DNA of 64,000 nucleotides from UBA6985 sp946536225 (GTDB lineage Bacteria > Bacillota_I > Bacilli_A > RF39 > UBA660): assembly GCA_946536225.1 (NCBI GenBank), contig CAMNEE010000003.1, forward strand, positions 89,733-153,732, read 5' to 3'. Positions 22,741-32,024 of the stretch are shown here, piece by piece; the first letter of the stretch is position 1, and each line of letters opens with the position of its first letter. A model generated the notes under the pieces. It did not search any database and was not told the DNA's origin. It worked only from the letters and a program-made list of their open reading frames with translations. The position numbers and the translations under genes are program-made.

Positions 22741-23854
22741 GATTATTTGTATGTTTTACTCTAGGTATTCTAATAACAAATTGATACATATCATCAAAAG
22801 CAAACTCTTCTTTTAATACTTCAACACCATTTTCATTTGCGTTAGCAACCATATCCTTTATACCACGCATAACATCATCAGTTGTATTATATGTTACTTT
22901 TTCAATACCCTTTTCTTCTTCTTTTTTATCATCTTTACTTACTTGATCACTAGATACATCTTCATCATCATCTAATTCAAGTAAATCAATATCTTCATCA
23001 ATTTTCTTATGAATTCCAGCTCCACTGAAAGGATTAACACCAAAGTTAACTCCTCCATTCATATTAACAGATGAACTTTCTAAATCATTTAAGAATACGT
23101 TATTATTAGGTTTATATGCACCATACTTATATTCATTAAAATCTTTAGGATTATCAATATTAGATGTTTCTTCCATTACTTTCTCAACATCTATATCATT
23201 TTTATTAACATTTATTCCGCCTACTAAATCAGCTTTATTTGATGAATACTCACCTATAATAGATGCTATTTCATCATCTAGTTTTTTAACAGGCCATCTT
23301 TCACTTATTGTTCTATTTAATAATTCTACTTGTCTAAATTTATCAGTAAGTTTAAGTAAACTTCTTGCATGTCTTTCACTTATCTTTTCATTTGATAAAG
23401 CATCTTGTACTGCAGGATCTAGATTAAGTAATCTAAGTTTATTAGCAATAGCTGATTGACTTATACCAAGTCTAGCCGCTAATTGTTCTTGAGTTACATA
23501 TTTTCTATCAAGTAATTTTTTATAAGATTTAGCCTCCTCTATTGGAGTCATATCTTTTCTATGTGTATTCTCAATAATAGCAACTTCTGCTGAATCATTA
23601 TCATTTAAATCAGTAATAATAACTGGTACTTGAGTTAAACCTGCAAGTTGAGCAGCTTTATATCTTCTTTCACCAGCAATTATTTCATATTTATCGCCAA
23701 TTCTTCTTACTGTTAATGGTTGAATAATACCATGACTTCTAATTGAAGAAGATAATTCCATCAAAGCAGCTTGACTAAATGTTAGTCTAGGTTGAAATCT
23801 ATTTGGAATTATTTGTTCAATGTTAACAAGTCTAATCTGAGATTCCATTTTCAT
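22727..23854 (-). CDS. noc: Noc/ParB-family chromosome-binding CTPase, Noc-type DNA reading
   Basis: A 375-residue CTP-dependent DNA clamp. The CTP-binding motifs are GERR (61-64) and ENTHR (95-99), followed by a helix-turn-helix (about 120-165). At the four positions separating ParB from Noc, this protein has Gln133, Lys139, Asn144 and Arg161; Noc has Q/K/K/R and ParB has R/T/A/G. Its C-terminal dimer domain (EFAFDDMYQFVIRIPR) resembles Noc, and it sits beside rsmG as noc does. However, it lacks Noc's N-terminal membrane-targeting helix and carries a 120-residue acidic linker. No ParA gene is in the window. Confidence 0.8.
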   Translation of the reverse strand: MKMESQIRLVNIEQIIPNRFQPRLTFSQAALMELSSSIRSHGIIQPLTVRRIGDKYEIIAGERRYKAAQLAGLTQVPVIITDLNDNDSAEVAIIENTHRKDMTPIEEAKSYKKLLDRKYVTQEQLAARLGISQSAIANKLRLLNLDPAVQDALSNEKISERHARSLLKLTDKFRQVELLNRTISERWPVKKLDDEIASIIGEYSSNKADLVGGINVNKNDIDVEKVMEETSNIDNPKDFNEYKYGAYKPNNNVFLNDLESSSVNMNGGVNFGVNPFSGAGIHKKIDEDIDLLELDDDEDVSSDQVSKDDKKEEEKGIEKVTYNTTDDVMRGIKDMVANANENGVEVLKEEFAFDDMYQFVIRIPRVKHTNNQDQK

Positions 23855-23925
23855 AAGATTTCACCTTCCTATTCTATATTAATATTACTTTATTTTTATC
23901 CTTTTTACAATTGCCTTACAAAAGA

Positions 23926-23950
23926 AAATGGAAACTATTTATTTCCATTT
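23926..23950 (-). terminator. Terminator of rsmG
   Basis: AAATGGAAA (23926-23934) pairs with TTTCCATTT (23942-23950). The minus strand then reads TCTTTTG. Confidence 0.7.
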
Positions 23951-24666
23951 ATCATTCGTTGGTAGTCTTTTTTTATTTTACCATAATCTCTAGGATAACC
24001 GCTTGGATTTTTTCCTATTTTACGTATAGATACAGCAGTTCTACCTTCATCAGTATCTGCTAAATTAAATTTATCAATATACTCTACTTTTCCATTTAAC
24101 TTACTTATTATGTTATTAGATAATTTTAATTCTTCTTCACCATTACTACCCTTTAAAGCAAAGAATATTCCATTTACCTTTGTTAATGGTAAACATAATT
24201 CACTTAACACAGGTAAAGCAGCTACTGCTCTACTAGTTACTAAGTCATACTTTTCAATATTACCTTTACGAGCAAATTCTTCTGCTCGTGTATATACCGT
24301 TCTAACACCTTTTAAATCCAATTTATTAATTAATTCATCTAAGAATTTTAACTTTTTATTATTTGAATCTAAAAGAGTTACATCTAAATTTGGAAATACT
24401 ATTTTTAAAACCATTCCAGGAAATCCTGCACCTGTTCCTATATCAATTAGAGTTTTTACTTCATTTAAATTGATATATTTAGCAAGTATAAGAGAATCAT
24501 AAAAATGTTTTAAATATATTTCATCCATCTCAGTAATCGCTGTTAAATTAGTATGACTATTAAATTCAATTAGAAAGTTTGCATAAACATTTAAATCATT
24601 TAATTGTTTATCAGTTATATTAATATTAATTTTCTTTAATTCTTGAACAAATTTATCTATATTCAT
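23935..24666 (-). CDS. rsmG: 16S rRNA (guanine-527-N7)-methyltransferase
   Basis: A 243-residue SAM-dependent methyltransferase (GidB). The SAM loop DIGTGAGFPG, the acidic motif DVTLLDSNNKKLKFL and the conserved VTSRAVAAL segment are visible. It follows mnmG by 11 bases, as in most Firmicutes. It acts on the 530 loop of 16S rRNA, and loss gives low-level streptomycin resistance in related bacteria. Confidence 0.95.
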   Translation of the reverse strand: MNIDKFVQELKKININITDKQLNDLNVYANFLIEFNSHTNLTAITEMDEIYLKHFYDSLILAKYINLNEVKTLIDIGTGAGFPGMVLKIVFPNLDVTLLDSNNKKLKFLDELINKLDLKGVRTVYTRAEEFARKGNIEKYDLVTSRAVAALPVLSELCLPLTKVNGIFFALKGSNGEEELKLSNNIISKLNGKVEYIDKFNLADTDEGRTAVSIRKIGKNPSGYPRDYGKIKKDYQRMINGNK

Positions 24667-24677
24667 ATGCTCTCCTA

Positions 24678-26534
24678 TTATTGATTAGGATATTCTTTTT
24701 TTAAATACATTGCAAGAATACTAATATCAGCTGGATTAACACCACTTATACGTGTTGCTTGAGCAATTGTTAAAGGTTTAACTAATTTTAACTTTTGTCT
24801 TGCTTCACTAGCCAAGTTCTTAACTTTATCATAATCAATGTCTTCAGGAATCTTTTTAGATTCTAACTTTAACATTCTATCTACTTCTTTTAATGTGTTA
24901 TTAATATATCCTTCATACTTAACTTGTACTTCTACTATTTCAAGAATCTCAGGAGAGTATTCTTCTTCAATATAAGAATATAAATCATTTATTTTAACTT
25001 CAGGTCTCTTAAGTAAATCATATAAAGAAACACCATTAGTTAATTCACCAATTGCTTCTACTAATTCTTCAGATTCATTCTTAGAAGTAATTCTAATATT
25101 TTTAAGACTTTCTATTAGTTTAGCTATATCGCTTCTCTTCTTATCAAGTCTATCCTTTTGTTCTTGAGTTATAAGACCATATTTATAACCGTAGTCTCTT
25201 AGTCTAAGATCTGCATTATCATGTCTTAATATAAGTCTATATTCTGCTCTACTAGTAAGTAATCTATAAGGTTCTTTAGTACCTTTAGTAGTTAAATCAT
25301 CTAATAGTACACCAATATACGATTCATCTCTTCTTAAGATTAAAGGATCTAATCCTCTTACTCTTAAACCAGCATTAAGTCCTGCAATTAAACCTTGACC
25401 AGCAGCTTCTTCATAACCAGAAGTACCATTTATTTGTCCAGCAGTATAAAGATTCTTAATTACTTTAGATTCTTCACTTGGATACATTTGTAATGGATTA
25501 ATTGCATCATATTCAATTGCATAAGCATATTTAAGTATTTTAGCATGTTCTAAGCCATGAAGTGAATGCACCATCTTCTCTTGTACATCAATAGGCATCG
25601 ATGTTGAGAATCCTTGTAAATAAAGATCTGGATAATAATCACTTTCAGGTTCTAGGAATAATTGATGTCTTTCTTTATCTGCAAATCTAACTACTTTATC
25701 TTCTATTGAAGGACAATATCTAGGTCCAATTCCTTCAGCATATCCTCCATACATTGCAGATCTATCTAAATTATCTCTAATAATTTTATGAGTTTCTTCA
25801 TTTGTATATACTAAATAACAACATCTTTGTTTATTAACATCGTATTGAGGTTCAATATCAAACGAGAAAGTCCATGGAGTTGGGTCCCCATATTCAGGAG
25901 TTAATACTGAAAAATCTACTGAATCAGGATCTATTCTTTGAGGAGTACCTGTTTTAAGTCTTTGTATTTCAATACCTAATTCTCTTAATTTATCAGATAA
26001 ATGTTTAGAAGATACTTCTCCATGAGGTCCTTCAAACTTATGAGTATCTCCAATTAATATCTTACTTTTAAGGTAAGTACCAGTAGTAAGAACTAAACAA
26101 GTACACATAATTTCTTTACCTTCAGCAGTAATAATACCTTTTATAGTATTATCTTCTACTATTAAGTCTTCTACCATTGCTTCAATGATATCAAGTGTTT
26201 CAATACTATTAAGTTCTTTTAACATATTTCTTGGATAAACTATTTTATCACCTTGTGCTCTTAATGATTTAACAGCAGGACCTTTCCCTGAATTTAACAT
26301 CTTTATTTGAAGATGAGAAATATCAGCCACTCTACCCATTAAACCACCTAAAGCATCTATTTCTCTAACTACTATACCTTTAGCAGTCCCTCCTATTGAA
26401 GGATTACAAGGCATATCAGCTATATTTTTCATATTAGAAGTTATTAAAGCAGTTTTTAGACCTTGTTTAGCAGCTGCATTTGCTGCTTCACATCCAGCAT
26501 GTCCTCCTCCAACAACTATTACATCATATTTCAT
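24678..26534 (-). CDS. mnmG: tRNA uridine-5-carboxymethylaminomethyl modification enzyme MnmG
   Basis: A 618-residue FAD-dependent enzyme (GidA). The FAD site GGGHAGCEAA is at the N-terminus, followed by the conserved CNPSIGGTAKG. The C-terminal helical domain carries the ARISGVNPADI-like end (ATRISGVNPADIS). With MnmE it modifies the wobble uridine of several tRNAs. It is 8 bases behind mnmE, so the partner enzymes are co-expressed. Confidence 0.96.
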   Translation of the reverse strand: MKYDVIVVGGGHAGCEAANAAAKQGLKTALITSNMKNIADMPCNPSIGGTAKGIVVREIDALGGLMGRVADISHLQIKMLNSGKGPAVKSLRAQGDKIVYPRNMLKELNSIETLDIIEAMVEDLIVEDNTIKGIITAEGKEIMCTCLVLTTGTYLKSKILIGDTHKFEGPHGEVSSKHLSDKLRELGIEIQRLKTGTPQRIDPDSVDFSVLTPEYGDPTPWTFSFDIEPQYDVNKQRCCYLVYTNEETHKIIRDNLDRSAMYGGYAEGIGPRYCPSIEDKVVRFADKERHQLFLEPESDYYPDLYLQGFSTSMPIDVQEKMVHSLHGLEHAKILKYAYAIEYDAINPLQMYPSEESKVIKNLYTAGQINGTSGYEEAAGQGLIAGLNAGLRVRGLDPLILRRDESYIGVLLDDLTTKGTKEPYRLLTSRAEYRLILRHDNADLRLRDYGYKYGLITQEQKDRLDKKRSDIAKLIESLKNIRITSKNESEELVEAIGELTNGVSLYDLLKRPEVKINDLYSYIEEEYSPEILEIVEVQVKYEGYINNTLKEVDRMLKLESKKIPEDIDYDKVKNLASEARQKLKLVKPLTIAQATRISGVNPADISILAMYLKKEYPNQ

Positions 26535-26542
26535 AATATCAC

Positions 26543-27895
26543 TTACTTTCCAACACAGAATTTTGAGAATATCTCATCAAGTATATCTTCTTGGTAAGTT
26601 TCTCCTATTATTTCACCTAATAAATCATAAGAAGTCTTTAAATCTCCTGAAATCATTTCATAAGGAACTTCCATTTTAACTGATTCAATTGCTTTATTAA
26701 CAGCATTTAAAGATTTCTTAACTAAAGATATTTCTCTAGCATTAGATAAGAAATTATAGTTTTTACTCTTTATTTCATTAAATTTAAACATATCACTTAT
26801 TGTCTTTTTTAACTCATTTAATCCATCTACATCTACAGTATTACCATATATAACAGGAACATCTTTAATTAATGATGTATCTACATTTATATCTTGGTCA
26901 TTCTTGTTAATAAATACTATCTTTTTAACATTAGTATTATTAATAAACTCTATATCATCATTAGTAATACCATTTATTCCATCTATAACCATGATTGCAA
27001 GGTCTGCATCCTCTAATGTTTTAATGGATTTATCAACACCTATTTTTTCTACTATATCATCAGTTTCTCTTATACCAGCAGTATCTATTAGATTAATCTT
27101 TATACCATCTATTTCTACAGATCCTTCAACTATATCTCTAGTAGTACCAGCAATATCTGTAACAATAGCTTTTTCTTTATTTAAAAGTTTGTTTAAAATT
27201 GATGATTTACCAACATTAGGTTTACCAACTAAAGTAACATCAATACCATTTTTAATAATAGAACCTTCTTGAGATGATTTAACAAGCTTTTCAAGTTCAT
27301 CTTTAACTATATTAAGTTCAGTTAGTAAATTACTATTAGTTATTTCATCATCATCTACTTCATCAGGATAATCAAAATGTACTTCTAATTCTCCAATTAA
27401 AGACATAATTCTTTTTCTCATAGATTTAACTAATATAGATAAATTACCTTCTACCCTACTCATAGCATATTTTCTTGCTTCATCAGTTTCAGACACAATT
27501 AAATCATTAATACCTTCAGCTTCAATTAAGTCTATTCTTCCGTTTAGGAATGCTTTCTTGGTAAATTCACCAGGTTCTGCAAGTCTACATCCATTTATAA
27601 GTAGTAATTCTAATACTTTATTAGTAGTAGCTATACCTCCATGTGAATTAATTTCAACCATATCCTCTTTAGTAAACGTTTTAGGGGCTTTCATGATTGA
27701 TACTAAAACTTCATCAACAGGATTTTCTCCATCCATGATAAAACCATAATTAATAGTATGACTATCAACTTTAGTTAAATCTTTACCCTTAAAAATACTA
27801 TTTACTATTTCTATTACATCAGGACCAGTTGCTCTTACTATAGAAATAGCACCAACACCTAATGCAGTTGATATTGCACATATATTTTCATTCAT
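26543..27895 (-). CDS. mnmE: tRNA modification GTPase MnmE
   Basis: A 450-residue GTPase (TrmE). It has an N-terminal formyl-THF-binding domain, a helical domain, then a G domain with G1 GKPNVGKSS, G2/G3 GTTRDIVE and DTAG, and G4 NKND. The terminal CVGK motif supplies the Cys conserved in the family. It is the partner of MnmG in wobble-uridine modification. A terminator behind jag separates it from that gene, so it probably has its own promoter. Confidence 0.96.
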   Translation of the reverse strand: MNENICAISTALGVGAISIVRATGPDVIEIVNSIFKGKDLTKVDSHTINYGFIMDGENPVDEVLVSIMKAPKTFTKEDMVEINSHGGIATTNKVLELLLINGCRLAEPGEFTKKAFLNGRIDLIEAEGINDLIVSETDEARKYAMSRVEGNLSILVKSMRKRIMSLIGELEVHFDYPDEVDDDEITNSNLLTELNIVKDELEKLVKSSQEGSIIKNGIDVTLVGKPNVGKSSILNKLLNKEKAIVTDIAGTTRDIVEGSVEIDGIKINLIDTAGIRETDDIVEKIGVDKSIKTLEDADLAIMVIDGINGITNDDIEFINNTNVKKIVFINKNDQDINVDTSLIKDVPVIYGNTVDVDGLNELKKTISDMFKFNEIKSKNYNFLSNAREISLVKKSLNAVNKAIESVKMEVPYEMISGDLKTSYDLLGEIIGETYQEDILDEIFSKFCVGK

Positions 27896-27953
27896 GATTA
27901 ATACCCCTTTCTGTACAGGCGTATAATAGCACTTTTTTTAATAAAACACAATA

Positions 27954-27976
27954 AAAGAAGCTTACTCAGCTTCTTT
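27954..27976 (-). terminator. Terminator of rpmH-rnpA-yidC-jag
   Basis: AAAGAAGCT (27954-27962) pairs with AGCTTCTTT (27968-27976), followed by TATTGTG on the minus strand. The stem includes the jag stop codon. Confidence 0.7.
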
Positions 27977-28576
27977 AGGTTTAATAACTATATGTCTATT
28001 AGGTTCTTCTCCTACACTTTCAGTGTAAACTTTATTAGATTCACCTAATGCATTATGAATAATTCTTCTTTGATAACTATTCATATTTTCTAGTTCAGCA
28101 GGAACTTTAGATTTAGCAACTTCTCTTGCAACATTCTTAGCAAGTCTTACTAATCTTTGTTCTTGTTTATCTTTATAATTTTCTACATCTAATAAGATAT
28201 ATGGATATGAATTAATTTTGTTAAAAATTACTTGTTTAACAACAGTAGTTAAGGCTTGAAGTGTTTTTCCTTCTTTACCAATTAAAATGTTGTTATTATC
28301 TGAATACATCTTAATAGTAATTTGTTCATCTCTAACTTTAGATTCAAATGTAACATCTAATCCCATGTCAGTAGTTAAACTCTTTAAATAATCTTTAACG
28401 AATTCAACTAAGTCATCTTTAGTAATAACATGAACTTTAACAACTTCTTTTTTAAGTAAACCACCTTTAGTCTTAGTAGTATAAGTATATACGTCTTTTT
28501 CTTCTACTCCTAATTCTTCAAGTGCTTTAGCTAAAACCTCTTTTTCTTCTTTTCCCTCAAAAATTTGTTCTTTCAT
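27962..28576 (-). CDS. jag: RNA-binding protein Jag (KhpB)
   Basis: A 204-residue RNA-binding protein. An N-terminal Jag-N domain (KTKGGLLKKEVVKV) is followed by a KH domain (about 75-140, with IGKEGKTLQAL as the GxxG-type loop) and an R3H domain near the C-terminus (NSYQRRIIHNALGE). It sits behind yidC in the usual order and is linked to cell elongation and wall control in other Firmicutes. The ATG at 28576 was chosen: AAGGTGAG just upstream is the ribosome binding site, and an in-frame GTG at 28585 lies inside it. Confidence 0.92.
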   Translation of the reverse strand: MKEQIFEGKEEKEVLAKALEELGVEEKDVYTYTTKTKGGLLKKEVVKVHVITKDDLVEFVKDYLKSLTTDMGLDVTFESKVRDEQITIKMYSDNNNILIGKEGKTLQALTTVVKQVIFNKINSYPYILLDVENYKDKQEQRLVRLAKNVAREVAKSKVPAELENMNSYQRRIIHNALGESNKVYTESVGEEPNRHIVIKPKEAE

Positions 28577-28577
28577 A

Positions 28578-29657
28578 TTACTCACCTTTTCTATTAGATT
28601 TTTTACTCTTCTTTTCAGTAAACTCTAAATCCTTTACTTCTTCTTCTCTTTTATTCTTTCTAACAAAGTCTTTTATATCAACTTTTTTAGTTTTAGATTT
28701 AGATTCATTCTTATCTTTAGATTTTAATCTAATATAGTATGATTGTCCTACACCAAACGCATTTGTAACAATCCAATATAGACCAATTGCAGCTGGTAAT
28801 TGAACAGATGCAATACCAATAAATACAATCATAAATAACATCATGTATTTTTGTTGTTTAACTTGATCTGGATTGCCACTTGCCATAGAACCCATACTAA
28901 ACATAAATGTTAATGCAGTAAATAATACAATTAATACAATTAATAATATATACCAATAATTTCCTGTTTTAATTCCATACATTGGTGTTGTACCAAGTTG
29001 GAATACCCATAATTTATTTTCAAATATTGCTGGTACTCTATTAATAGCTTCTAAGAAAGCTAAGAATAAAGGTAATTGAATAAATGATCCTAAACAACTA
29101 GATAAAGGATTAATATTATATTTCTTATAAACAAGCATAGTTTCTTGACTCTTTCTCATCATTGAGTCTTGATCACTCTTGCCTGCATATTTCTTTTCAA
29201 TTCTTTGTAGCTCAGGTTGCATGTCTTTCATCTTTTGACTTTGAGATGCAGCTTTAGCACTCATAGGTAACATAATAATTCTTATTAATAAACCTATAAC
29301 CATAACTGAAAGACCATAATTACCAAGTAACTTACCTGCTTTAATAATTAGCCAAGCAAGTGGTCTTACAAATAATTGAACCCATAATCCATCATAACTA
29401 TCTTTTTCATAAATCTTCATATCACTACATGACTTTAAACTATCAAGTTTAACTTTCATGTATTCTTCATTATCAGAATAAAGATTAAATAATTCTTTTT
29501 CTTCTGGAAGACAAATAATATTTGAAGTTAAGCTTTGTCCTGTATAAGGATTTGTAACTGGTTTTTTGTTCTCATCAGTCATTGTTTTTGAACAACCAGT
29601 CACCATTAAAATAGCTACTAATGCTACGACCAGTAGTTTAATATTTTTCTTTTTCAT
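28578..29657 (-). CDS. yidC: Membrane protein insertase YidC (lipoprotein form)
   Basis: A 359-residue YidC/Oxa1/SpoIIIJ insertase. The signal peptide ends in a lipobox VTGC with Cys22 as the lipidation site. Five membrane helices follow, including the KMKDMQPELQ cytoplasmic hairpin region and the NPLSSCLGSFIQLPLFLAF stretch. It has a basic C-terminal tail. It inserts membrane proteins alone or with SecYEG. It lies one base upstream of jag and 18 bases after rnpA, in the conserved origin-proximal operon. Confidence 0.95.
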   Translation of the reverse strand: MKKKNIKLLVVALVAILMVTGCSKTMTDENKKPVTNPYTGQSLTSNIICLPEEKELFNLYSDNEEYMKVKLDSLKSCSDMKIYEKDSYDGLWVQLFVRPLAWLIIKAGKLLGNYGLSVMVIGLLIRIIMLPMSAKAASQSQKMKDMQPELQRIEKKYAGKSDQDSMMRKSQETMLVYKKYNINPLSSCLGSFIQLPLFLAFLEAINRVPAIFENKLWVFQLGTTPMYGIKTGNYWYILLIVLIVLFTALTFMFSMGSMASGNPDQVKQQKYMMLFMIVFIGIASVQLPAAIGLYWIVTNAFGVGQSYYIRLKSKDKNESKSKTKKVDIKDFVRKNKREEEVKDLEFTEKKSKKSNRKGE

Positions 29658-29675
29658 TTAAACACCTATCTCTTA

Positions 29676-29993
29676 TTAACTTATTAAACTATTCATTAAT
29701 TTATTCATAGTTTCAAAATCCATATCTAAAACAGATTTCTTAACTATTATAATATAATCCATATTATTTTTAAACAATTTTTTATTGCTAGTAACAATCT
29801 CACGCACTTGTCTTTTTACTCTATTTCTAATATGGGCATCCCCTATTTTATTACCAACAGCTATACCAAATCTAGTATAGTTAAGATCATTAACCTTATT
29901 ATATATAATATAAGCATTATTTTTTAATAAATTACCTGTATGAATAATATCATCAAAATCAGAATGTTTTTTAACCATTTCATATCTTCTCAT
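29676..29993 (-). CDS. rnpA: Ribonuclease P protein component
   Basis: A 105-residue basic protein subunit of RNase P, which matures tRNA 5' ends. The signature AHIRNRVKRQVRE is present, preceded by the central FGIAVGNKIG strand. AGGAG lies eight bases before the ATG at 29993. It lies between rpmH and yidC as in nearly all Firmicutes. It is slightly short (family about 110-120). Confidence 0.95.
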   Translation of the reverse strand: MRRYEMVKKHSDFDDIIHTGNLLKNNAYIIYNKVNDLNYTRFGIAVGNKIGDAHIRNRVKRQVREIVTSNKKLFKNNMDYIIIVKKSVLDMDFETMNKLMNSLIS

Positions 29994-30028
29994 AATTTAT
30001 TCTCCTAACTTTATATATATAATAAAAA

Positions 30029-30051
30029 AAGTCACTTATCGCAGTGGCTTC
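30029..30051 (-). terminator. Weak hairpin between rpmH and rnpA
   Basis: On the minus strand AGCCACT..AGTGACT, with one mismatch, is followed by T7. It may reduce read-through so that L34 is made in excess over RnpA. Confidence 0.5.
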
Positions 30052-30053
30052 AA

Positions 30054-30176
30054 TTATTTACAAAGTACCTTACGTCCTTTTGCTCTTCTTGTTTTTAATA
30101 TTTTAGAATTCTTTCTTGCAAAGAAACCATGCTTCTTAGCTTTTTTACGATTATTTGGTTGAAAAGTTCTTTTCAT
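30054..30176 (-). CDS. rpmH: Ribosomal protein L34
   Basis: A 40-residue, very basic protein. It begins MKRTFQPNNRKKAKKHGFFA and ends TRRAKGRKVLCK, matching L34 at both ends. It is four residues shorter than the usual 44 because the middle (normally MKTKGGRKVLAARR) is contracted to KNSKILK, and it ends in an unusual Cys-Lys. It is first in the leftward rpmH-rnpA-yidC-jag operon, starting next to the origin. The ribosome binding site is AGAGGTG. Confidence 0.95.
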   Translation of the reverse strand: MKRTFQPNNRKKAKKHGFFARKNSKILKTRRAKGRKVLCK

Positions 30177-30503
30177 AGTTTCACCTCTCTCTTCTCCTGA
30201 AAGCAAGGTTATTATAATATATCAACAATTTGAAAGTCAACATAAATATCGTAAAAATGTTGAATTTAATAGATATTAACAAAATTAACAACGTTGTTTA
30301 TAACTTTATTAACAAAAATAGTTATTATTTAAAGTAAGTTTGTTGAAACTGTTGAAAACTGGTACAAAGTGCTTTATAATAGGCAACTAAAGGTTGATAA
30401 GTGTGTTGATAACCCGTTGAAAAGCAGTTTCAATGAAATTATTAATACAATTTTTCTGAACATTGATATATAATTAAATTGACAAAAAAAGATAGGGTAG
30501 GTG
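30177..30503. other. oriC: Chromosomal replication origin, rpmH-dnaA interval
   Basis: No gene is present. DnaA-box-like nonamers, all on one strand, differ from TGTGGATAA by one to three bases: TGTTGAAAC (30341-30349), TGTTGAAAA (30350-30358), GGTTGATAA (30392-30400), TGTTGATAA (30404-30412) and CGTTGAAAA (30415-30423). The last three are spaced 11-12 bp apart. A 12-bp palindrome, AACAACGTTGTT, lies at 30287-30298. An AT-only-like stretch (30425-30485) next to dnaA is a plausible unwinding element. Gene orientation flips here, supporting the origin call. Confidence 0.8.
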
Positions 30504-31874
30504 ATGGAAACGATGAAAGAGTCATGGACTCAAGTTTTAGACATAATTCAAAGTAAAATTAATTTTATTTCTTTTAAATCATGGTTTTCTAACCTAGAAC
30601 TAGTAGAAAAGACTGAAACTTCCCTTATATTAAAGATAGATTCCCCATTTAAAAGGGACTATATAAACAAAAATGAAGCATATATTGATCTATTAGATGA
30701 AGCAATTATTACAGTATATGGTTTTCCATTACAATTTGAAATATATACTGAAGAAGAAATCAATAATAATGCTGTTAAGCCTAAGAAGGTTGAAAAGTCA
30801 GAAATTATTAACGTAGAAGAAAGAGAGAATAGGGTAGGAACAAACCTAAATCCTAAGCTTACTTTTGACAACTATGTAGTAGGTAATAGTAATCAACAAG
30901 CCCAATTGATGGCTTTAACGGTTGCTGAACAACCTGGTAAACTATATAATCCTTTATTCATATATGGTAAAAGTGGTCTAGGTAAGACACACCTAATGAT
31001 GGCAATAGGTAACTATATAGTTGATAACACTGATAAAAAGGTATTATATGTACCTTGTGAAGAATTTACTGATGACTTCCAACAAATATTTAGAAAACAA
31101 GCTGATGATAATTCAGAAATAATGTCTAAGTTTAGAGAAAAGTATAGAAATATCGATGTTTTAATAATAGATGATATTCAAAGACTAGCTAAAAAAGAGA
31201 AGACACAAGATGAATTCTTTAATACATTTGAAAACTTACATAAATTAAATAAACAAATTATTATAGCTTCTGATACAAGTCCTAACGACTTGCAAGCATT
31301 CGAAGATAGACTTAAAACTCGTTTTGTATGGGGTTTAACAGTTACTATTGAACCTCCTGATATAGATTTAAAGAAAAAAATTCTTAAAAATAAAATAGCA
31401 GGACATGAAGCTGCAGATAGAATAGATGAAAATGTACTAGATTACATTGCAAATAACTCTGAAAATGACGTAAGACACTTAGAAGGATTAATAAATAGAT
31501 TATATTTCCTTATATCTATGTATAATCCACCTAAAGTAGATCTATCATTTGCTCAGGAGTACTTAAAGGACTCATTTGGTAATGCGTACTATACAACTAA
31601 TAATATAGGTAAGATACAAAAAGCTGTAGCAGATTACTATGGTATTACTGTAGAAACATTAAAAAGTAAGAAGAGAAAAGCAGAGATTAATCATCCAAGA
31701 CAGGTAGGAATATACCTTTGTCACTTAAAAACTGAAGAATCTCTTGAAAGAATTGGTTTAGAGTTTAATAAAAACCATTCAACCGTTACTCATGCTTGTA
31801 AAAAGATAACAGCTCAGTTGAAAACTGATGAAGAATTAAAAAAAGAAATTAAAGAAATTACTGATAAGTTATAA
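30504..31874 (+). CDS. dnaA: Chromosomal replication initiator DnaA
   Basis: A 456-residue AAA+ initiator. It has an N-terminal DnaB-interaction domain I, a short linker, Walker A GKSGLGKTH, Walker B VLIIDDIQ and the domain IV helix-turn-helix with the DnaA signature (EESLERIGLEFNKNHSTVTHAC). Start choice: ATG 30504 puts Trp at position 8 as in Bacillus. GTG 30501 and ATG 30513 are alternatives. It lies beside its own origin and box cluster, so autoregulation is likely. Confidence 0.97.
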   Translation: METMKESWTQVLDIIQSKINFISFKSWFSNLELVEKTETSLILKIDSPFKRDYINKNEAYIDLLDEAIITVYGFPLQFEIYTEEEINNNAVKPKKVEKSEIINVEERENRVGTNLNPKLTFDNYVVGNSNQQAQLMALTVAEQPGKLYNPLFIYGKSGLGKTHLMMAIGNYIVDNTDKKVLYVPCEEFTDDFQQIFRKQADDNSEIMSKFREKYRNIDVLIIDDIQRLAKKEKTQDEFFNTFENLHKLNKQIIIASDTSPNDLQAFEDRLKTRFVWGLTVTIEPPDIDLKKKILKNKIAGHEAADRIDENVLDYIANNSENDVRHLEGLINRLYFLISMYNPPKVDLSFAQEYLKDSFGNAYYTTNNIGKIQKAVADYYGITVETLKSKKRKAEINHPRQVGIYLCHLKTEESLERIGLEFNKNHSTVTHACKKITAQLKTDEELKKEIKEITDKL

Positions 31875-32024
31875 TTGATGTTTAAAACTTAAAAATTTTG
31901 AACAACAAATAATCAAAACTTTTATTAAAAACAAACGTATTTAAGGCAAAGGTTAATAGTTATGAACATTATGAACGCCTTTATTAATAATACATATAAA
32001 TAAATAAGAAAGAGGGAAAACAAA
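31875..32024. other. dnaA-dnaN intergenic region
   Basis: 150 bases without a gene. I see no DnaA-box match better than about two mismatches. A possible AAGGC..GCCTT hairpin spans about 31941-31982, followed by a few T residues. The dnaN ribosome binding site (AGAGGGAA) is at the right end. It may hold the dnaN promoter or part of the origin. Confidence 0.4.
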
